From NCBI GenBank assembly GCA_028023455.1, contig JAQFVV010006199.1:7640972-7704971 (forward strand): a stretch of DNA of 64,000 nucleotides. The letters are read 5' to 3'. Below the pieces are notes generated by a model. The model was given only the letters and a program-made list of their open reading frames with translations. It was not told the DNA's origin and did no database searches. Source of the DNA: Epiperipatus broadwayi (lineage: Eukaryota; Onychophora; Udeonychophora; Euonychophora; Peripatidae). The position numbers were made by a program, and so were the translations under genes. This document shows, piece after piece, positions 12,229 to 25,600 of this stretch (its first letter is position 1; the number at the start of each line of letters is the position of its first letter).

Positions 12229-15200
12229 CTAATTAAAAAAATATATATATAATATTATCAAGTGTTTTCATTTCCATTTAAAATTTGTATCAGTCTAAAA
12301 TGAGTTTCATAAAAAAAATATTTTACTGAATGATCTATTAAGATTAGCTATAACAAATATTCTTATTTATTAAAAATACAATATCATAAATTAATAAAAA
12401 AGATTTTAATATACATACAGCATATCATCTATTGAGGAAGAAAAACAACTAATTACAAACTTCATATAACTGATAAGATGTCTGTTTATTTTTTTTTAAT
12501 CGATAATAAATTATATTCATCTTTATACGTATATCTAAACTATAGTCATTTCTATTATTAATTATGATCTCAAATTTTCTGAGAGCATGAGCAAAAAAAA
12601 ATGTTCTGCTAACTATGAGATTTACACCAAATAAACAAAAGCATAATATCATTTAACTATGTGCTATTTTATTATTATTATTAATGGAATTAAATTTATT
12701 TATAATTTCAAAACTATTCTTAAATAGAGGCAATGAGAGTTAAACCTGGTAATTCCTTTACTTCCACTGTTCTTCTTTGGAGAGTTTTTGTCCTGCAATG
12801 GGTATTCAAAAGCTGTTTGACTTTTTTTTATTATCATATTCTACATAATCTGTAAGATGAGTCAATTGATTTTAAAAAGAAAAGGGAAATAAAAAAGAAT
12901 AATTAAAATATAAAAAAATACCAGTGTCATTTCTTTACATACAGAAAAAACACTTCTTTTCTCACTGATATTTATTTCTGACTCAATATTTACAAACGAT
13001 ATTTTTGTGTGTGTTGTACTTGATAATTCATAAGAAAGCAATCAATTGTTATGATAGAGAAGATCTTTGGCAAAACCATAAAAAGAAATTAAAAAAATTG
13101 AGCATAAATGTGACAATGATTTATTTTTATTCATACTCAAAATATCATTATGAAATCAGAGAATTTTTTTAAAAAAAATACTAGTTAAATATATATTTAC
13201 TAATATTTATAAAATAAAAATCAAATATGTATGATTTAAGAAGTTTCACATGTTTATGATTTAATTTAAAAAAATATACTAGAATAAGTTGTATTGAGAC
13301 AGTAGCAAGCAATAATAATGATAATAGGGTATTATTAGCTTGGCAATAATACTATATGATCTAGACATTTCAACCGTCCTTTAGAAAGAGATCTTACTAC
13401 AATGTAACTTGCATTATTATTAATGAATCCTAATAATAATAATTACCTATATAAAAAAATTCACAAATATATGAAATTAAATTTAAAAGAAGTTATATTC
13501 TGGTGAATAAACACAGAAAACATTTACAAGTATATAATAATACTTCTAAAAAACTTATGTAATTATACAATAATACTTCTAAGAAACTTAAACGGTATAA
13601 TGAATATTACTGCGACTTGAAATTGTCATTATTACATTAAATATTTAACTATAAAATTCTGATTTGTTTTCTCAATATCTCACATGCCTTGTAAACTTTT
13701 TATTTTGGTTTATTTCATCAATTAAATATAATATTAAGAATATAACATAATAATAATATAATATCAATAATCATGCGCTTTTAACGCTTGTTAAAGAAGT
13801 TATATTTATTAATAATTTATTTAAAGCTTAGCGCTTTCAAAGCTCAATGGCTTCATACTCAAAAAGTAATATAACAATATATAAAATAATTAGTAATTTA
13901 CAATAGGCATTAAACAATTTTAGTCAAGTTATGATGGTCACAGTCCACAAAAATGTGTGTGAAATCATTTCAAAAGTTGGAAGTTAATGTAAACCAAATA
14001 ATGAGCTAATAAGGCAATTATGTAGGGTGTAAAAAAAAAAAAAAGTTTTTAGTATACACTCAGAGCACATTTTTTAATCACAACTATAGTTTACTTCAAA
14101 GTTGAAAGATTTACATATTATGGAAAATATTGACCAGTGTTTTACAGCAAATAAAGTGCTATCAAATAATGTTCATACAAACAAAAAACTACCAATGCAT
14201 CTTGTCTCCATTATTAAAAATTAATATTCCAAAACTTTTTTCATATGCCAAAGATTAATCCTAGAAGCATTAATTGCCATAAATGACCTTCACAAATGAA
14301 AAAATAGCAATTGAAATATTACAAGATGAACTTCCTTTCTCAATTATAATAATAAAATCTACTGTCATTATTCACATATTTCTTTAAGAGATAGATAAAG
14401 AAAGGGCATGTAATACTTTGATATATACAGGATATTTCTTAAGCCCTGTTCAATTTTAAACTTTTAATAACTATAGATATATAAATAACAAAACCATCAG
14501 TAAACAAGATATAAAAGATCTCTATTTAAAATTTTTAAACATAATGCAGTTTAAACTCTCAATCTTCACAATTATTGCCATCTTTCATAAGTTGCCTAAG
14601 CAGATAAAATCCTTGGGTGTCCACATTTGGAAACACCTATGGGATTCAAAAATAAAAACAAATCTCATCAGATTTTATAATTATGAAATTAAAAAAAAAA
14701 ACCCTTAAAATATATGTTGTTTACAATATAATTCTAATATGTGTATATTCTGAGTTATTAAAGTTTAAATCTATACAAGACTTTAGAAACATCCTGTATG
14801 ATATTCCATTAAAATCCAAGATATCTACCGTTAGTTTATAACTGAAATAAGCAAATGTATAGTATTGTGAACAAGTTTCAGATTTACATAGATTAGGTTC
14901 AAGTCTTAGGGTATTGGAATTTCATCATTAGGCAAGAAAAATAAATATAGTATAATAAAGGTTATTAGAAAAAAAAACATTCCTTTACTAAATAAAAGAT
15001 CAAATGGATGAGTCTTCAAGCATTAATGGTACTGGCTTCTATACTGTATATATCTCTGGGTCTATCAAGGCATATAGTAAAAGATAGGTTTGTATAAAAT
15101 AGTAGTTTGACTTTTAATATATATGTAGGGATTAAGTTATGGTTTTAAATAATATAAAAAATTAGCTCAAAAATGTTTAATAACTATCAAAGCTTTTTAG

Positions 15201-15843
15201 AATATATTTTCAACATAATAAATTTTTAATGATGAATCTATTATGATGAGTAAAGTAAAAAATATGGTATTACTTTAAAGCAATATGTTATTGATAAAAT
15301 AAAATAATCATTTCAGTAAATAATAATATTCCAACAATTTCTATCATATAATTGACATTCTACATAAAATTTTCATTATTAGGATATGGGAAAAATTTAT
15401 AGTTTGTTATCTCTTGTTGATCCGAAATGATGTTTTACTATTATTATAGTGAAATTAACTATTGCTAACACTATTTTGTATCTCTGTTATTCAAGAAAAA
15501 AATAAAAAATAGATAAAAATACAAAAACTAGTAATAAAACATTAAGAAAAAAAAGATAAATAACATTGTAATGAAGGATAGTCATATTCAATATAAATTT
15601 CATGATAAAATGAAATAATCATTATAGTGAAATTACACCTGTTATAGCATGTACCAATTAGTTAATAACCCATTAAAAAAACAATAATATACATCCTTTT
15701 TTTTAGTTTCAATAAAAACTGATGAAGTAACTCCTACTGATTCATTACTAAGAGATAATAACTTCAAAGGAAACTTAAATATATAAAAAGTAATTTCTAT
15801 AAAAACCAAAACATTTATTAAAATAATATGTAATTCATTATAC
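12229..15843 (-). other. THOC1: THOC1 intron
   Basis: A 3.6-kb AT-rich intron. I see no further exon, RNA gene or intact element. The short minus frames at 12449-12652 and 15642-15875 are not supported as separate genes; the latter partly covers the neighbouring THOC1 exon. Confidence 0.6.
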
Positions 15844-15920
15844 CGGATGTTGATTATCTTCATTTTTTTTCCCATAGACTGTTATATTTTCTAAGTTAAA
15901 TTCACTAATGAGATTCAGAC
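15844..15920 (-). CDS. THOC1: THOC1 internal exon (NLISEFNLENITVY)
   Basis: A 77-nt exon lies between acceptor TTTATTTCAG and donor GTATAA. Its first two bases complete a Gly codon from the upstream exon, giving SG|LNLISEFNLENITVYG, then KKNEDNQHP. This is the SGLN...FNLENVTV block of animal THOC1. It ends in phase 0, as required by the exon at 12170-12228. Phase, order and residues all agree, so the assignment is strong although the exon is short. Confidence 0.88.
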
Positions 15921-16632
15921 CTGAAATAAAATACAAAAATAATATTAATCAAATTAATATTTAAACATTTAATTCTATAAAATGCTATATTATATCATTA
16001 AAAGTTAATGAAAATTATTTTGATCCATTTTAGAAATATATTTAATTTAGATGTTTAAACTAATGTTTAAGACACTATTATAGTGGCCAGAAAATATAAA
16101 AATATATAGAATTAATGATAAAATAGAGGATTTTGTAATGAACTCTATTTGACTAGAAATACACATATACAATGAGCTTATTAAAAACAAGATATAAATA
16201 TATATAATTTATGATTGTTTTAAAAAAAACATAATTTAGATTAGATTTATTTTTATTTGACCAATATTGGAAAATTGTATGGAAAACAAAATAAAATATG
16301 ATAACATTTTTTAAAAATAAAACAGATAATTAATTATCAATTTGAATTTAAATGATTTGTAAATCTATTGTTCATAGAATTTCAAGAATTTTGGTCAATA
16401 GCTTTAGAGAATCTTAGACATTAGATAAAATACTATGACCAATTATTCCATAAAAAAAAAACAACTAATGGATGTCATATGTTAAGTGATGCTAGAATAC
16501 ATTTATTAATGCCATAAAATATCACTTATTATACTTCAAACTAATTACCATTTAATAAATAAAATAATACAAATTAAGAAATATAATCACCATCAATTGT
16601 AATATTTTGTCATAAAATTAATTACAACTCAC

Positions 16633-16728
16633 CTGATCTTTCAGATAAAGGAAAAAGTTTAGCCAAAAATAATAATATCCGACCACAAAAAACAGTATTT
16701 TGAGATCTTGAAAGACGGCGTAAAAGAT
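16633..16728 (-). CDS. THOC1: THOC1 internal exon ([16 protein letters not shown])
   Basis: A 96-nt exon follows acceptor TCTGTTTCAG and ends at donor GTGAGT. It encodes [18 protein letters not shown] and then [15 protein letters not shown], nearly identical to the most conserved N-terminal block of metazoan THOC1 ([32 protein letters not shown]). The first Asp codon is split with the exon at 28796-28844 and the last Gly codon with the exon at 15844-15920; both junctions keep frame. This exon identifies the gene. The intron separating it from the preceding exon is about 12 kb. Confidence 0.95.
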
Positions 16729-18252
16729 CTGAAACAGAAATTTTAATTGTTATAAAAAATAAATAAGTCACTTGAAAATTAACAATCCTATAAATATAAC
16801 ATCTATATTAAATTATGAAACTAATGATATAAGTAAAATTATATTCAATAACAGAAAAATCAAGGTGATTCAAATGTACTTACATATTAAGCATACTTTT
16901 AAAAATTTAATAATAATTAATTCAAGGGAACTTCCTTTTGATTTTAACATGAATTTCAGTTTTTTGTTTAAAATTTATTTTATTAATAATCCCCTACTCC
17001 TCACCCCAAGTTAAGTTCCAAATGTCATAAAAATAATGAGAAATAAAATACACAAAAATATATGATTCAAAAAATATTTATTATTTCTTTATTGCTCAAT
17101 TTAATCTAATATAATACACCATTTTTTTTCTTTTTTTGCATGTTTTAAAGCAATTTTTTTCTATAACAGAATCAAGACTGTCTTCATCAGAAATAAAATC
17201 TCTGATCAAAGTTCAGCTGAAGCAATTGAAATAAAATAAAATTGCTCTAAAAAGTGGGGGAAAAATAATAATAGTGAATTATATTAAACTAGTGAAAGTA
17301 ATTCTGCAAAGAACTGAGGCTGTAAAGGTGAAAGATGAATGTAATAATTGTAAGGGTGATAGGGAATAATGTCAATAGTGACTATATATCAGGTCTAGAT
17401 GGCTGAAAAAATTTTATATTCAAAATCTTTAGTTATTTAAAAATTTAAATCATTAGCTAGAATATCATAATAGAAACAGTTTTCTGGCTGATTATAGTTC
17501 AAGGCTATGTTCTATAATAAGAAAAATTAGTAATTAGAAAGTGGAGATCAAGTTGACATTACTATCCAGTCTCCAATGATTATTCATCTTTATAAAGGTG
17601 GGTCTTGAACAGAACAATGTAGAATGGATTATTGCTGTCAGATGCAGATTACTTTTAAGTTGCAAAAGTCATAGTGTTACTTCATCTTGATATTGAACAA
17701 ATTAATCCATTTAAATATTTAGGAAGTTAGATAAATAATAATTTTAAAAAAGGTTAAAATTAGAATAAACTACATTAGAAGTTAGCAATGTGATTGAGAT
17801 CAATAAAGAATTTTCAATGAAAGATGCTACAATACTTTTTTTTTGAGAAGGAGGAAAGAAATAAAGACAAGCTAACATTGAGAATTATTAAGATTCTTTA
17901 TCAAAAAATTATTCAAAATCTTCTGACAGAATGGCTTACTATATAAAGTATTTATATCACAGTTATATTTCTTAAAGTGAGAGCAATAATAATTATTTGA
18001 TATATATATAATGGCATTTAAATTTGTATATATATATATTGAACCGGATGCTTTATCTGCTTCAAAAGCACTATCAAAAAATTTAAAATTAGAATATAAC
18101 ATTTTAAAAGAAAATTGAATTTAAAAAAAGAATGATTTAGAAAAAAATAAAAAAGAATAAATCAGAAAAAATAATATTAGTAGTATAGAAATATTGAAAA
18201 TAATAAGTGAAAAATAAGATTATTAAATAAATTATTAGAAAAAAAAAAGTTT

Positions 18253-18332
18253 GATTAGGAATGTATTTTAAAGCATAAAAGTTATGAAAATAGATTAGGA
18301 ATGTATTTTAAAGCATAAAAGTTATAAAGATA
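18253..18332. repeat. 40-bp tandem duplication
   Basis: The segment beginning GATTAGGAATGTATTTTAAA at 18253 is repeated from 18293 with only a couple of differences near the end of each unit. It is a recent local duplication. Confidence 0.8.
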
Positions 18333-18394
18333 TATGCAGAAAGAGACTAGAAGCTTATTATCTTCTCCTTTACTTTTTTTGCATTTCTCTTCAC

Positions 18395-18531
18395 ATATTC
18401 ATATATATTAAAATTTCTTTAACATCTCCTCTTATACACTGTAAGCACATAAAAAAAAAAAATTACAAAAAACATTGCGTTAAAGGGTAAAAGAGGAGAT
18501 AATGTTAAAGAAATTTTAATATATATGAATA
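18395..18531. repeat. Hairpin-forming inverted repeat
   Basis: ATTCATATATATTAAAATTT followed by CTTTAACATCTCCTCTT (about 18399-18435) is mirrored by AAGAGGAGATAATGTTAAAG and AAATTTTAATATATATGAAT (about 18491-18531). The stem is about 37-40 bp with about 55 nt between arms. It may be a MITE remnant or a folding element in the intron; no target duplication was seen. Confidence 0.7.
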
Positions 18532-19825
18532 TAGAAGAAAGAAGTTGGTATATGATCGATCATAAAAAGGAAAATTGTTATGAGCACTTAAAAAATAAAC
18601 GGGATAGAAAAATTTGGAAAATGGTTTGATTTTAGGTCTGAGATTTGCCATTTGTCAGATAGTTAAATAATATTAAGTTCAGACTCACAAAAGTTCAAGC
18701 CTAGTACTTGATAATTTTGATCAGTGTAAAATTTATTGAGAATTTAAGAATTACCTAACATTAATTATAAAGAATGATTCTTATTAATAATGAAAATATT
18801 TTAGATATGAAGAAATGTGCATAAAACAAGATTACCCTTACGACTTCAAAAAATCTGAGAGTTTGCAAAATGTCTACATGTCAGGGATATTAGATGCTTA
18901 TTTTAAAATATTAAAAAAATATATATTTTGGATTTGATTGATGAATAGAATGAAATTATCTCCATAAAAACAAAAAGTCAAAATATTCTAAAGTTAAATT
19001 GTGAAGAGATTTAGTTGGATTAAGAATTTTTAATGAATCAAATTATTCAATGTAATGTTGAGATGGATGTCTAAAAATTATAGAGAAATGCACATTATTG
19101 AATTCTAAATTCTTTTTTCTTTATTACTATTTATTAGAAATCACAATTCTTTGATCAATGGATTCAGTTTTGTGAACTACTTTCAATAAAAAAAAAAAAA
19201 CTAAAATTATCAAAGGAATATTTATTTATCAAAAGTGACTGATAAACACATATTTTTAAGATCTGGATAATTAATTAATCTTATAGATAGCTAAAATTTT
19301 ACTATATCAGTTAAAGATATAAAATTGAATATAAAATAAATCTATCCATAAATAAAAATTTGCCTTTCGGGTTGTTTAGAATTGACTAAATAATCCATTT
19401 ATGTTTTGATTATATCAAAGATATGAGACTGTGATTCTTTTTAAAATTAAAAAAATTGGTTTTGTACAGTATCAGTAATTTGCAGTTGAGTTCTGGTACT
19501 CAGGAATTAGAGAAGATTATTAATAAAAATGTACTGCTTTTAAAATGTAACTAGATAACAAAAATTATTATTATTTATTTATTTTTTGTAAGCAAATAAG
19601 CTTTTAATAATTTTAATAAAAGATGAAAGATTCATGTTTAATGTGCCATAGATTTTTCTGACTCCAAATATAAGCTACAAATGAAAAAAAAATATCTCTG
19701 TAAACACTTTTCAACACCATATATCAATTTTCTGATAAAAAAAAAAAAAACATTGATTCTGGCATAAGCATGACTATATCAGAGAAAAAAAAACATTATT
19801 ATGCAACCTCTTTCTGAATATTTTT

Positions 19826-20174
19826 ATAAATAATTTTCAGGTATAATGTAATAAACCAAAATATCAATAAAAAATATTCATTGCAAGCTAAACTTATATC
19901 ATCTAATAATGGTATACATTTGAAATACTTTAAACCAATTAAAAATTCATTTTCAGTTTATTAACCAAGTTTATATAAGGATTGTAAGACCAGATAATAT
20001 TGATTTATATGTGTGAAAATAATTTTTCACAGGATTATAATTTAAATGTTAAAAATGTATTTTATAAATAACTTTCAGCTATGATATAATGAAGCAAAGT
20101 ATCAAAAAACAGGCACTGCAAACTTAAGTCATGCTATCTAGCAATGATATTTGTTTGAAATACTTAAACCAAAA
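19826..20174. repeat. Diverged direct repeat, period ~238 bp
   Basis: A ~110-bp block starting ATAAATAATTTTCAGGTATAA at 19826 recurs, diverged, from 20064 (ATAAATAACTTTCAGCTATG), ending with TTTGAAATACTT and AAACCA in both. It is an old tandem duplication. Confidence 0.6.
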
Positions 20175-22264
20175 GTTGTTATTTTCACACATATAGAGTA
20201 TTATTGTCTGATCTAAACTCTTTAGAAAAAGTTAAAAAATAAGTTAAAAGTGAATTCATTTTTGGCTTAAACAATTTCTGACAAATACCACTGCCAGGTG
20301 GTGTAATTTCAGTTTATAATACCTATTTTTAATATTACTTTACTTCATTACATCATAAATGAACATTATACGAGTTTGGGTTCAAAAAGATAGATGGCCA
20401 TTCTATCTTTTCCCAAAGACGTTATCATGTGTTTGAAGTGTTTATATTCAGTCATTTATAGTTAAAATCTGCAAAGCGCATGTGCAACAGCTTAATACTG
20501 TTTAGCTATTACAGTTTATAAAACTTCGTGCTATATAAAATAATTGATTTATTTACATAAATGTACAGAGAAATTTTATTAAATTTTTAAACCTCTGAAA
20601 ATCTATTTAGTATATACTTGCATATGAATATTAAAAAAAATGCCTAACATTAACATATCTGAAATAATATAAGAACTTAGTTAATTCCTAAGTTACTTTT
20701 AATATATATATATATTGAATTAAATATTTCCAAGGATTGTTATTATAATAAAAAATAGAACTGTGATAATATCCATGTAAATAGAGATAACCTTTAACCA
20801 TTGATGTTTCCAAGAAATTATCGATTACTACTAACTGACAATCTCTGAGGCTAAACAAGTTTTTTCATAAACATATAATATCACCTTTGTTGTAGTTTTT
20901 TGTTGCAGTAAAAGGATCCTCTTTTCCTTCAAACCCAATTTCTAATAAGGATTTACACCCAGAAAACTATTTTCTATAGGTGTGAAAATGTAAAAGAATA
21001 GCATTTTTCTTGGCATTCTGAAAATATTATTTTAAACTTCTCCAGAGAGTTGTATATGTTGAATTATATATTTACATAGATTGTTATTACCATGTTTCCT
21101 AAAAAATAAGTCTGGATCTTAAATTAATTTTTGCTCCAAAAGATACCATAGGTCTTATTTTCAAGGAATGTCTTATTTTTTCATATACAAAAATATACAT
21201 TTATTCAAGTACAAAAATGTAAATTTGTTCAAGTACTTCTCTTTATAGAAAGCTGTAAGATTCTTACACCGAAGCTGTCCACAATTCCTCTCTTATACTC
21301 ACCAGAATAACTCTTCCTTTTTGCATTCATCTTATCTGGAGATCAAAATATTATTGTTTAAATTTACCATTAAATCAAGTGTTAATTGAAGACTTATGAG
21401 ACAGGGGTGATAACATAAATGATTACAGTTAAGAATGATTTTTCCATACAAAAGCAACAAAAAAAATAAAAAATGCAGGCACAAAAATTCAGAAAATGTT
21501 TCTGCATTTCACACATGCACATTAAATATGCCCATTACAACACATGGTGAATTGAACTATAAATATTCATATATGCTACAACCACGTCCATCAGTTATTA
21601 AGTGCACACATTGTAAACACTTTCCAAATTACTAGTAATAGCTCTGATTGGGTATTCTTTTTAAAAGATTTTCGTTAGAAGAAAGATTGATGATTTAATT
21701 TAAGCTAAACTTTAATTATTAAAATCACTTCGGTAATTTAATGTCTTTCAGGAGGAAAAAATGTTTTAAGAAATCGAAATGATTTTCAGTTTATCTTGAC
21801 TATTTAACTTTATCATGATGAAACACTAAAACTAAATGAAACATTCTAAAGCTAAGTATTAAATACAATAAATATCTAACAATACATAAATGAAATTATA
21901 AATTGTCCGATGTACTGGCTTGAGATAGATAAAATTTTAAAAATGTATTAAATCATTCATAAAGTCCATAAATCGGTTACCTATTTGGTTGAAAGGAAAC
22001 TGTCTGTATACAGATAGAATTACATTTGTTGAAAATGATCAATGCCATATAATTTATATTATCATTTATTTAAAGCATTAATGTCAACAATATTGTTTAT
22101 TTATATATCATTACTCTATAATTCAATACGTCCCATTGTTTGTTTCAATGGGCAAACAAAAGGTGCTGATGATCTTAACTAGAGCTTATATTTGGGGTAG
22201 GGTTTATATTATGAGCATCCTGAAAAATCATGCTAGGGCTTATTTTCTGGTTAAGTCTTATTTT

Positions 22265-22655
22265 AATTTAATAAAAATAAGAAAAGATTAGAAGTCGATT
22301 TTATAATATAAGTAAAATGACAATAACATGTATTAAAAAGAATAAATGTTAAAGTTTATAATTATTACAATAAATAATATTTTTAAAAAATAAAATAAAG
22401 TGATATAAAATATTGATCGAATTATTTAAAGAGCAAAGTAATAAAATGGGAAATGATATAATGGTCAGATTAAAATGTATATTTATTTTTGTTTATATTA
22501 TGTATTTAATTATGTATATGAATATGTGGATAAGTGTATTAATTGTATAATTATATATTTGAATATTGTAGGTCTGATGATGATTGCAGGACAGTCGAAA
22601 CTGTTAGTTTGATATAAATAAAAATATTGATAAAGTGTTTAAGAAAGGTGTAAAT
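22265..22655 (+). mobile_element. Small retroelement insert with ~15-bp target duplication and hammerhead-like end
   Basis: The right terminus of the AATAAG transposon is split. GGTTAAGTCTTATTTT (22249-22264) and GGTAAGTCTTATTTT (22656-22670) are the duplicated target, and the host repeat reads continuously if the 391 bp between them are removed. Near its 3' end the insert carries a hammerhead-like motif typical of Penelope-like elements (see 22567-22612), then GATATAAATAAAAATATTG. It has no coding capacity. I infer a short non-autonomous, Penelope-mobilised copy or a severely truncated one. Confidence 0.65.
22567..22612 (+). ncRNA. Hammerhead-like motif, Penelope type, degenerate
   Basis: CTGATGA (22574-22580) is followed by a helix II candidate GATTG...CAGTC and then GAAAC (22597-22601). 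The core strings are intact, but the following segment TGTTAG lacks a clean GUH site and helix I pairing is weak. The arrangement resembles the CTGATGA...GACAGTCGAAACGTC pattern found in Penelope-like retroelements. Probably inactive. Confidence 0.5.
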
Positions 22656-22679
22656 GGTAAGTCTTATTTTCAGGAAACA

Positions 22680-25600
22680 CAAATATATAGGGAATGAATT
22701 AATTTTTTAAGTGGATATTAGATTATATTCCGATGAGAAGAAAGTTATTAGTCAAAATATTAATTTTGTTGCTAATTTTATGAATTAAACTATGCTATGA
22801 TGTCATGAAAGAATGCTGGCATGAGTAATCGATGATCTGGTAAAAGGAACTCATACATATAATTTACTGTTCATCTTTAATTCTTGCCAAAGTCAATGTG
22901 CATAGTATTTTTTCACCCTCCCAAAATTAAATGATTAAAATTTGGAAACTGTCCACTACCAAGAATAAGGCAATCCACTATTTTCAAAACCATGGCATCC
23001 TGCCCTTACAAAAAGATTGCACAAACTGCCATGAGATCATACTTTTATGTCCACAGTTCGGACAAACAATGGTGTTGTTTTGTTCAGGATTATTGAAAGA
23101 CAGTAATTATTCATAACGGAACGTGGTTAGAGATAAGAAACTTCAGTCTGCTGCAACGATATTAAAAAACAATATTTTGTAAATGGACAGATATTGCATG
23201 GTTAAATATATACATATATTATTATTTTTTGTTTGGTTACCATTTCTAATAAATGTAGATTGTTAAAAGTTAACTTTTTGGAAGATCATTTCTCACAAAA
23301 ATCATAAATGCATGTCTGTTTCATTTCCACTAAATAAAATACATTTTTCAAACTAAAAAATCTTTATAAGTTTAGATAATGGAAGATAATTTCTCAGAAA
23401 AAACAAAAATGAGTATAGATATTTGTATCATTTCCAGCAATCAAAGTTATAGGTCATCGTTTTTCTAAATAAATTTTTAATTGATCGATTAAGTTTATCA
23501 GAAGCTCCCATATAGACATTATTTTCCGAGATCATAAGATTAGAAAATTATTGCCATATTAATATGTATATGAAATATTACCATTGGACTAATATGTAAG
23601 TATCTGGAAATATTTAATTCAACATATACAACTCTCTGGAGAAGTTTAAAATAATATTTGCAGAATGTCAAGAAAGGTGCTATTCTTTCACATTCTCAGT
23701 GCTAATTTTTTAGACACATTAAAGGTTAAAGGTCATCTCTATTTACATAAATATTATCTCATTTTTACTCTTTATATATTACCCAGTTTTGCTACTAATA
23801 GCTCAAATAAAATTCTTATTACTCAAATTACTTCTTAAAACATTTCATCTTCACAGTTCTTAAATTATCTTATAAGAAAAAAACCAGCCTTTGCAATAAT
23901 GTAAATTCATATTAAAAATGATAAGTTGCATTTCTATCATCGATATTGCTGCCTATTGTGAATAGAAAGGTTATTCTTCTGATCATATTTTATCTGATTA
24001 TTAATCAATAAATTATAAATTTTAAATGATTTAAAAACAAAAAATAAATAAATTTCATATTCTTGACATCTAGATTTATAATATTCCTACCAATTCTAAA
24101 GATGATCTATTAAAATATTCTTATTCTTTTAAATGCAGCCTATAAAGATTTTGGTTCAATAATAAATTTTCAAAAAAAAAAAAAACTCAACTGCATTATC
24201 AGCTAAAATAAAATAAAAATCAGTAATTTTTAATTTGAATGGTTATCACCTTGAGCATGTGAGTTAATTTAAATATCTTGGTAGAAAGCCAGACTTGAAA
24301 TTTGCAATGTATTACAAAATGCAATATGCAGCATTTAAAAAAAAAAGTTAAAAAGATAAAGTATTGTAACTACTGCAACTAGATTAGCTACAAATGGAAA
24401 AAATTCATTTAAAAATATTGTTTAAATTCCAAAAATACAATGGCAAAAATCATAAGACCAATCAGCATTTTTTTAGTTTGCTAAATTGATTCTCACATCT
24501 ACTTTTGTAAGAACACTTCTGTGATGGATTGGTAAGTGATGTGAATGAATTGTAACAAAAATAATAATTTCATGGTAAAGACAGCTCCACTTTATAAAGA
24601 TTATCTCAAGACACTTTAACATGCAATCTTTTCATTGGCAAAATATGAACTGATAACAGAACAAAATAGAGAAATACAATTAAGTAAGGTGCTGAAGTTT
24701 TTCAAAAAGAAAAGTTTGCGGTAGATGTTAAAAGACAAAATTGTAAGATATCACACAGATGAAAGTATCAGCATGTATTTGTGTTTCCAAATTTATTTGT
24801 ACAGTCATTGCAAAATTCATCTTTATTTTTTTATTTCTTGTCTTTCTACTTTTGTTTTTTCTTATTTTCAGGAATTAGAATGGTTATACTCATGTGATGA
24901 GTGATTGCTAATAAAAATAAAAACAGTTTCTAGATCAAAAAGCAAATTATCACTTCTGGTGCTTGAACACATTGTTTAGTGTATTGATAGAATAACAGAC
25001 TCAAACTAAATTTTTTGGATTGAAGTTCATCCTATCACTGCGAGTACTCGAGCATCACAAAATCTTCCAAGCAACTAACCATTCATTTATTTCATTTGGT
25101 TAATAGCTGGATTTTATGGCTTTGAAATACACAAATATAATTGTTATGCTCTCCTTCTAAACTATAAATTAATTCATATAGTTTATTATATTACTGTTTC
25201 ACTTTTAAGAATTGTCTATGAAGAGTACAATGGAATTAAGCAAAATATGTAGACAGAAGAGAATTAATAAATATTAGAGAATTTCACTATTTAACTCAGG
25301 ATTAACAATAGATTCTACAATAATTGCCACTATTAAAATAACAGCATAATTATTTGGATAATAGTTATATTTAATGATATTTTATATTTGATAAATTAGT
25401 ATCAATATTCAATATTTATAAAATTATAAACTTTCAAAAAAAAAAATGTATTAATTATATTAAATTTGAAAAAAATCTTTAAAAACTACAATCAAAATTA
25501 TCCATTAAGAAAAGATAAGGGATTCTAAGAACATTTATAGTTGAAAATATAATCACAAAAAAACTAATTATAACTGCAATAGAATAAGATCTAGTTTATT

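Larger units (their letters stand above)
16729..21092 (-). other. THOC1: THOC1 large intron, left part (no element recognised)
   Basis: AT-rich intronic DNA with a few local repeats listed separately (18253-18332, 18395-18531, 19826-20174). No additional exon or RNA gene is supported. The short frames at 16772-17014 and 17872-18102 have no family features. Confidence 0.5.
21093..22679. mobile_element. DNA transposon of the AATAAG-terminus type, interrupted
   Basis: Inverted ends TGTTTCCTAAAAAATAAGTC (21093) and, reversed from the right, TGTTTCCTGAAAATAAGAC (to 22679) are accompanied by subterminal TTATTTTC/TTATATT motifs (CATAGGTCTTATTTTC at 21149, GCTAGGGCTTATTTTC at 22232). This terminal pattern is familiar from widespread animal DNA transposons, but I do not assign a superfamily. 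No transposase is readable. A 391-bp ribozyme-bearing insert interrupts it near the right end (22265-22655). Confidence 0.55.
20760..23765. repeat. Inverted repeat flanking a DNA transposon
   Basis: The left arm (about 20760-21075) and right arm (about 23620-23765) are inverted copies: GTTGTATATGTTGAATTA near 21049 matches TAATTCAACATATACAAC near 23620, and TAAATAGAGATAACCTTTAA near 20779 matches TTAAAGGTCATCTCTATTTA farther right. The right arm lacks an internal stretch present at the left. The arms enclose the AATAAG-type transposon. Confidence 0.6.

Noticed and set aside
14855-14910. B-box-like GGTTCAAGTC as a tRNA gene
   Set aside because: No A box, acceptor stem or anticodon arm could be placed around it.
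17160-17200. TCATCAG near 17187 as a further minus-strand hammerhead
   Set aside because: No GTTTC partner at the right distance and no GAC cleavage-site complement.
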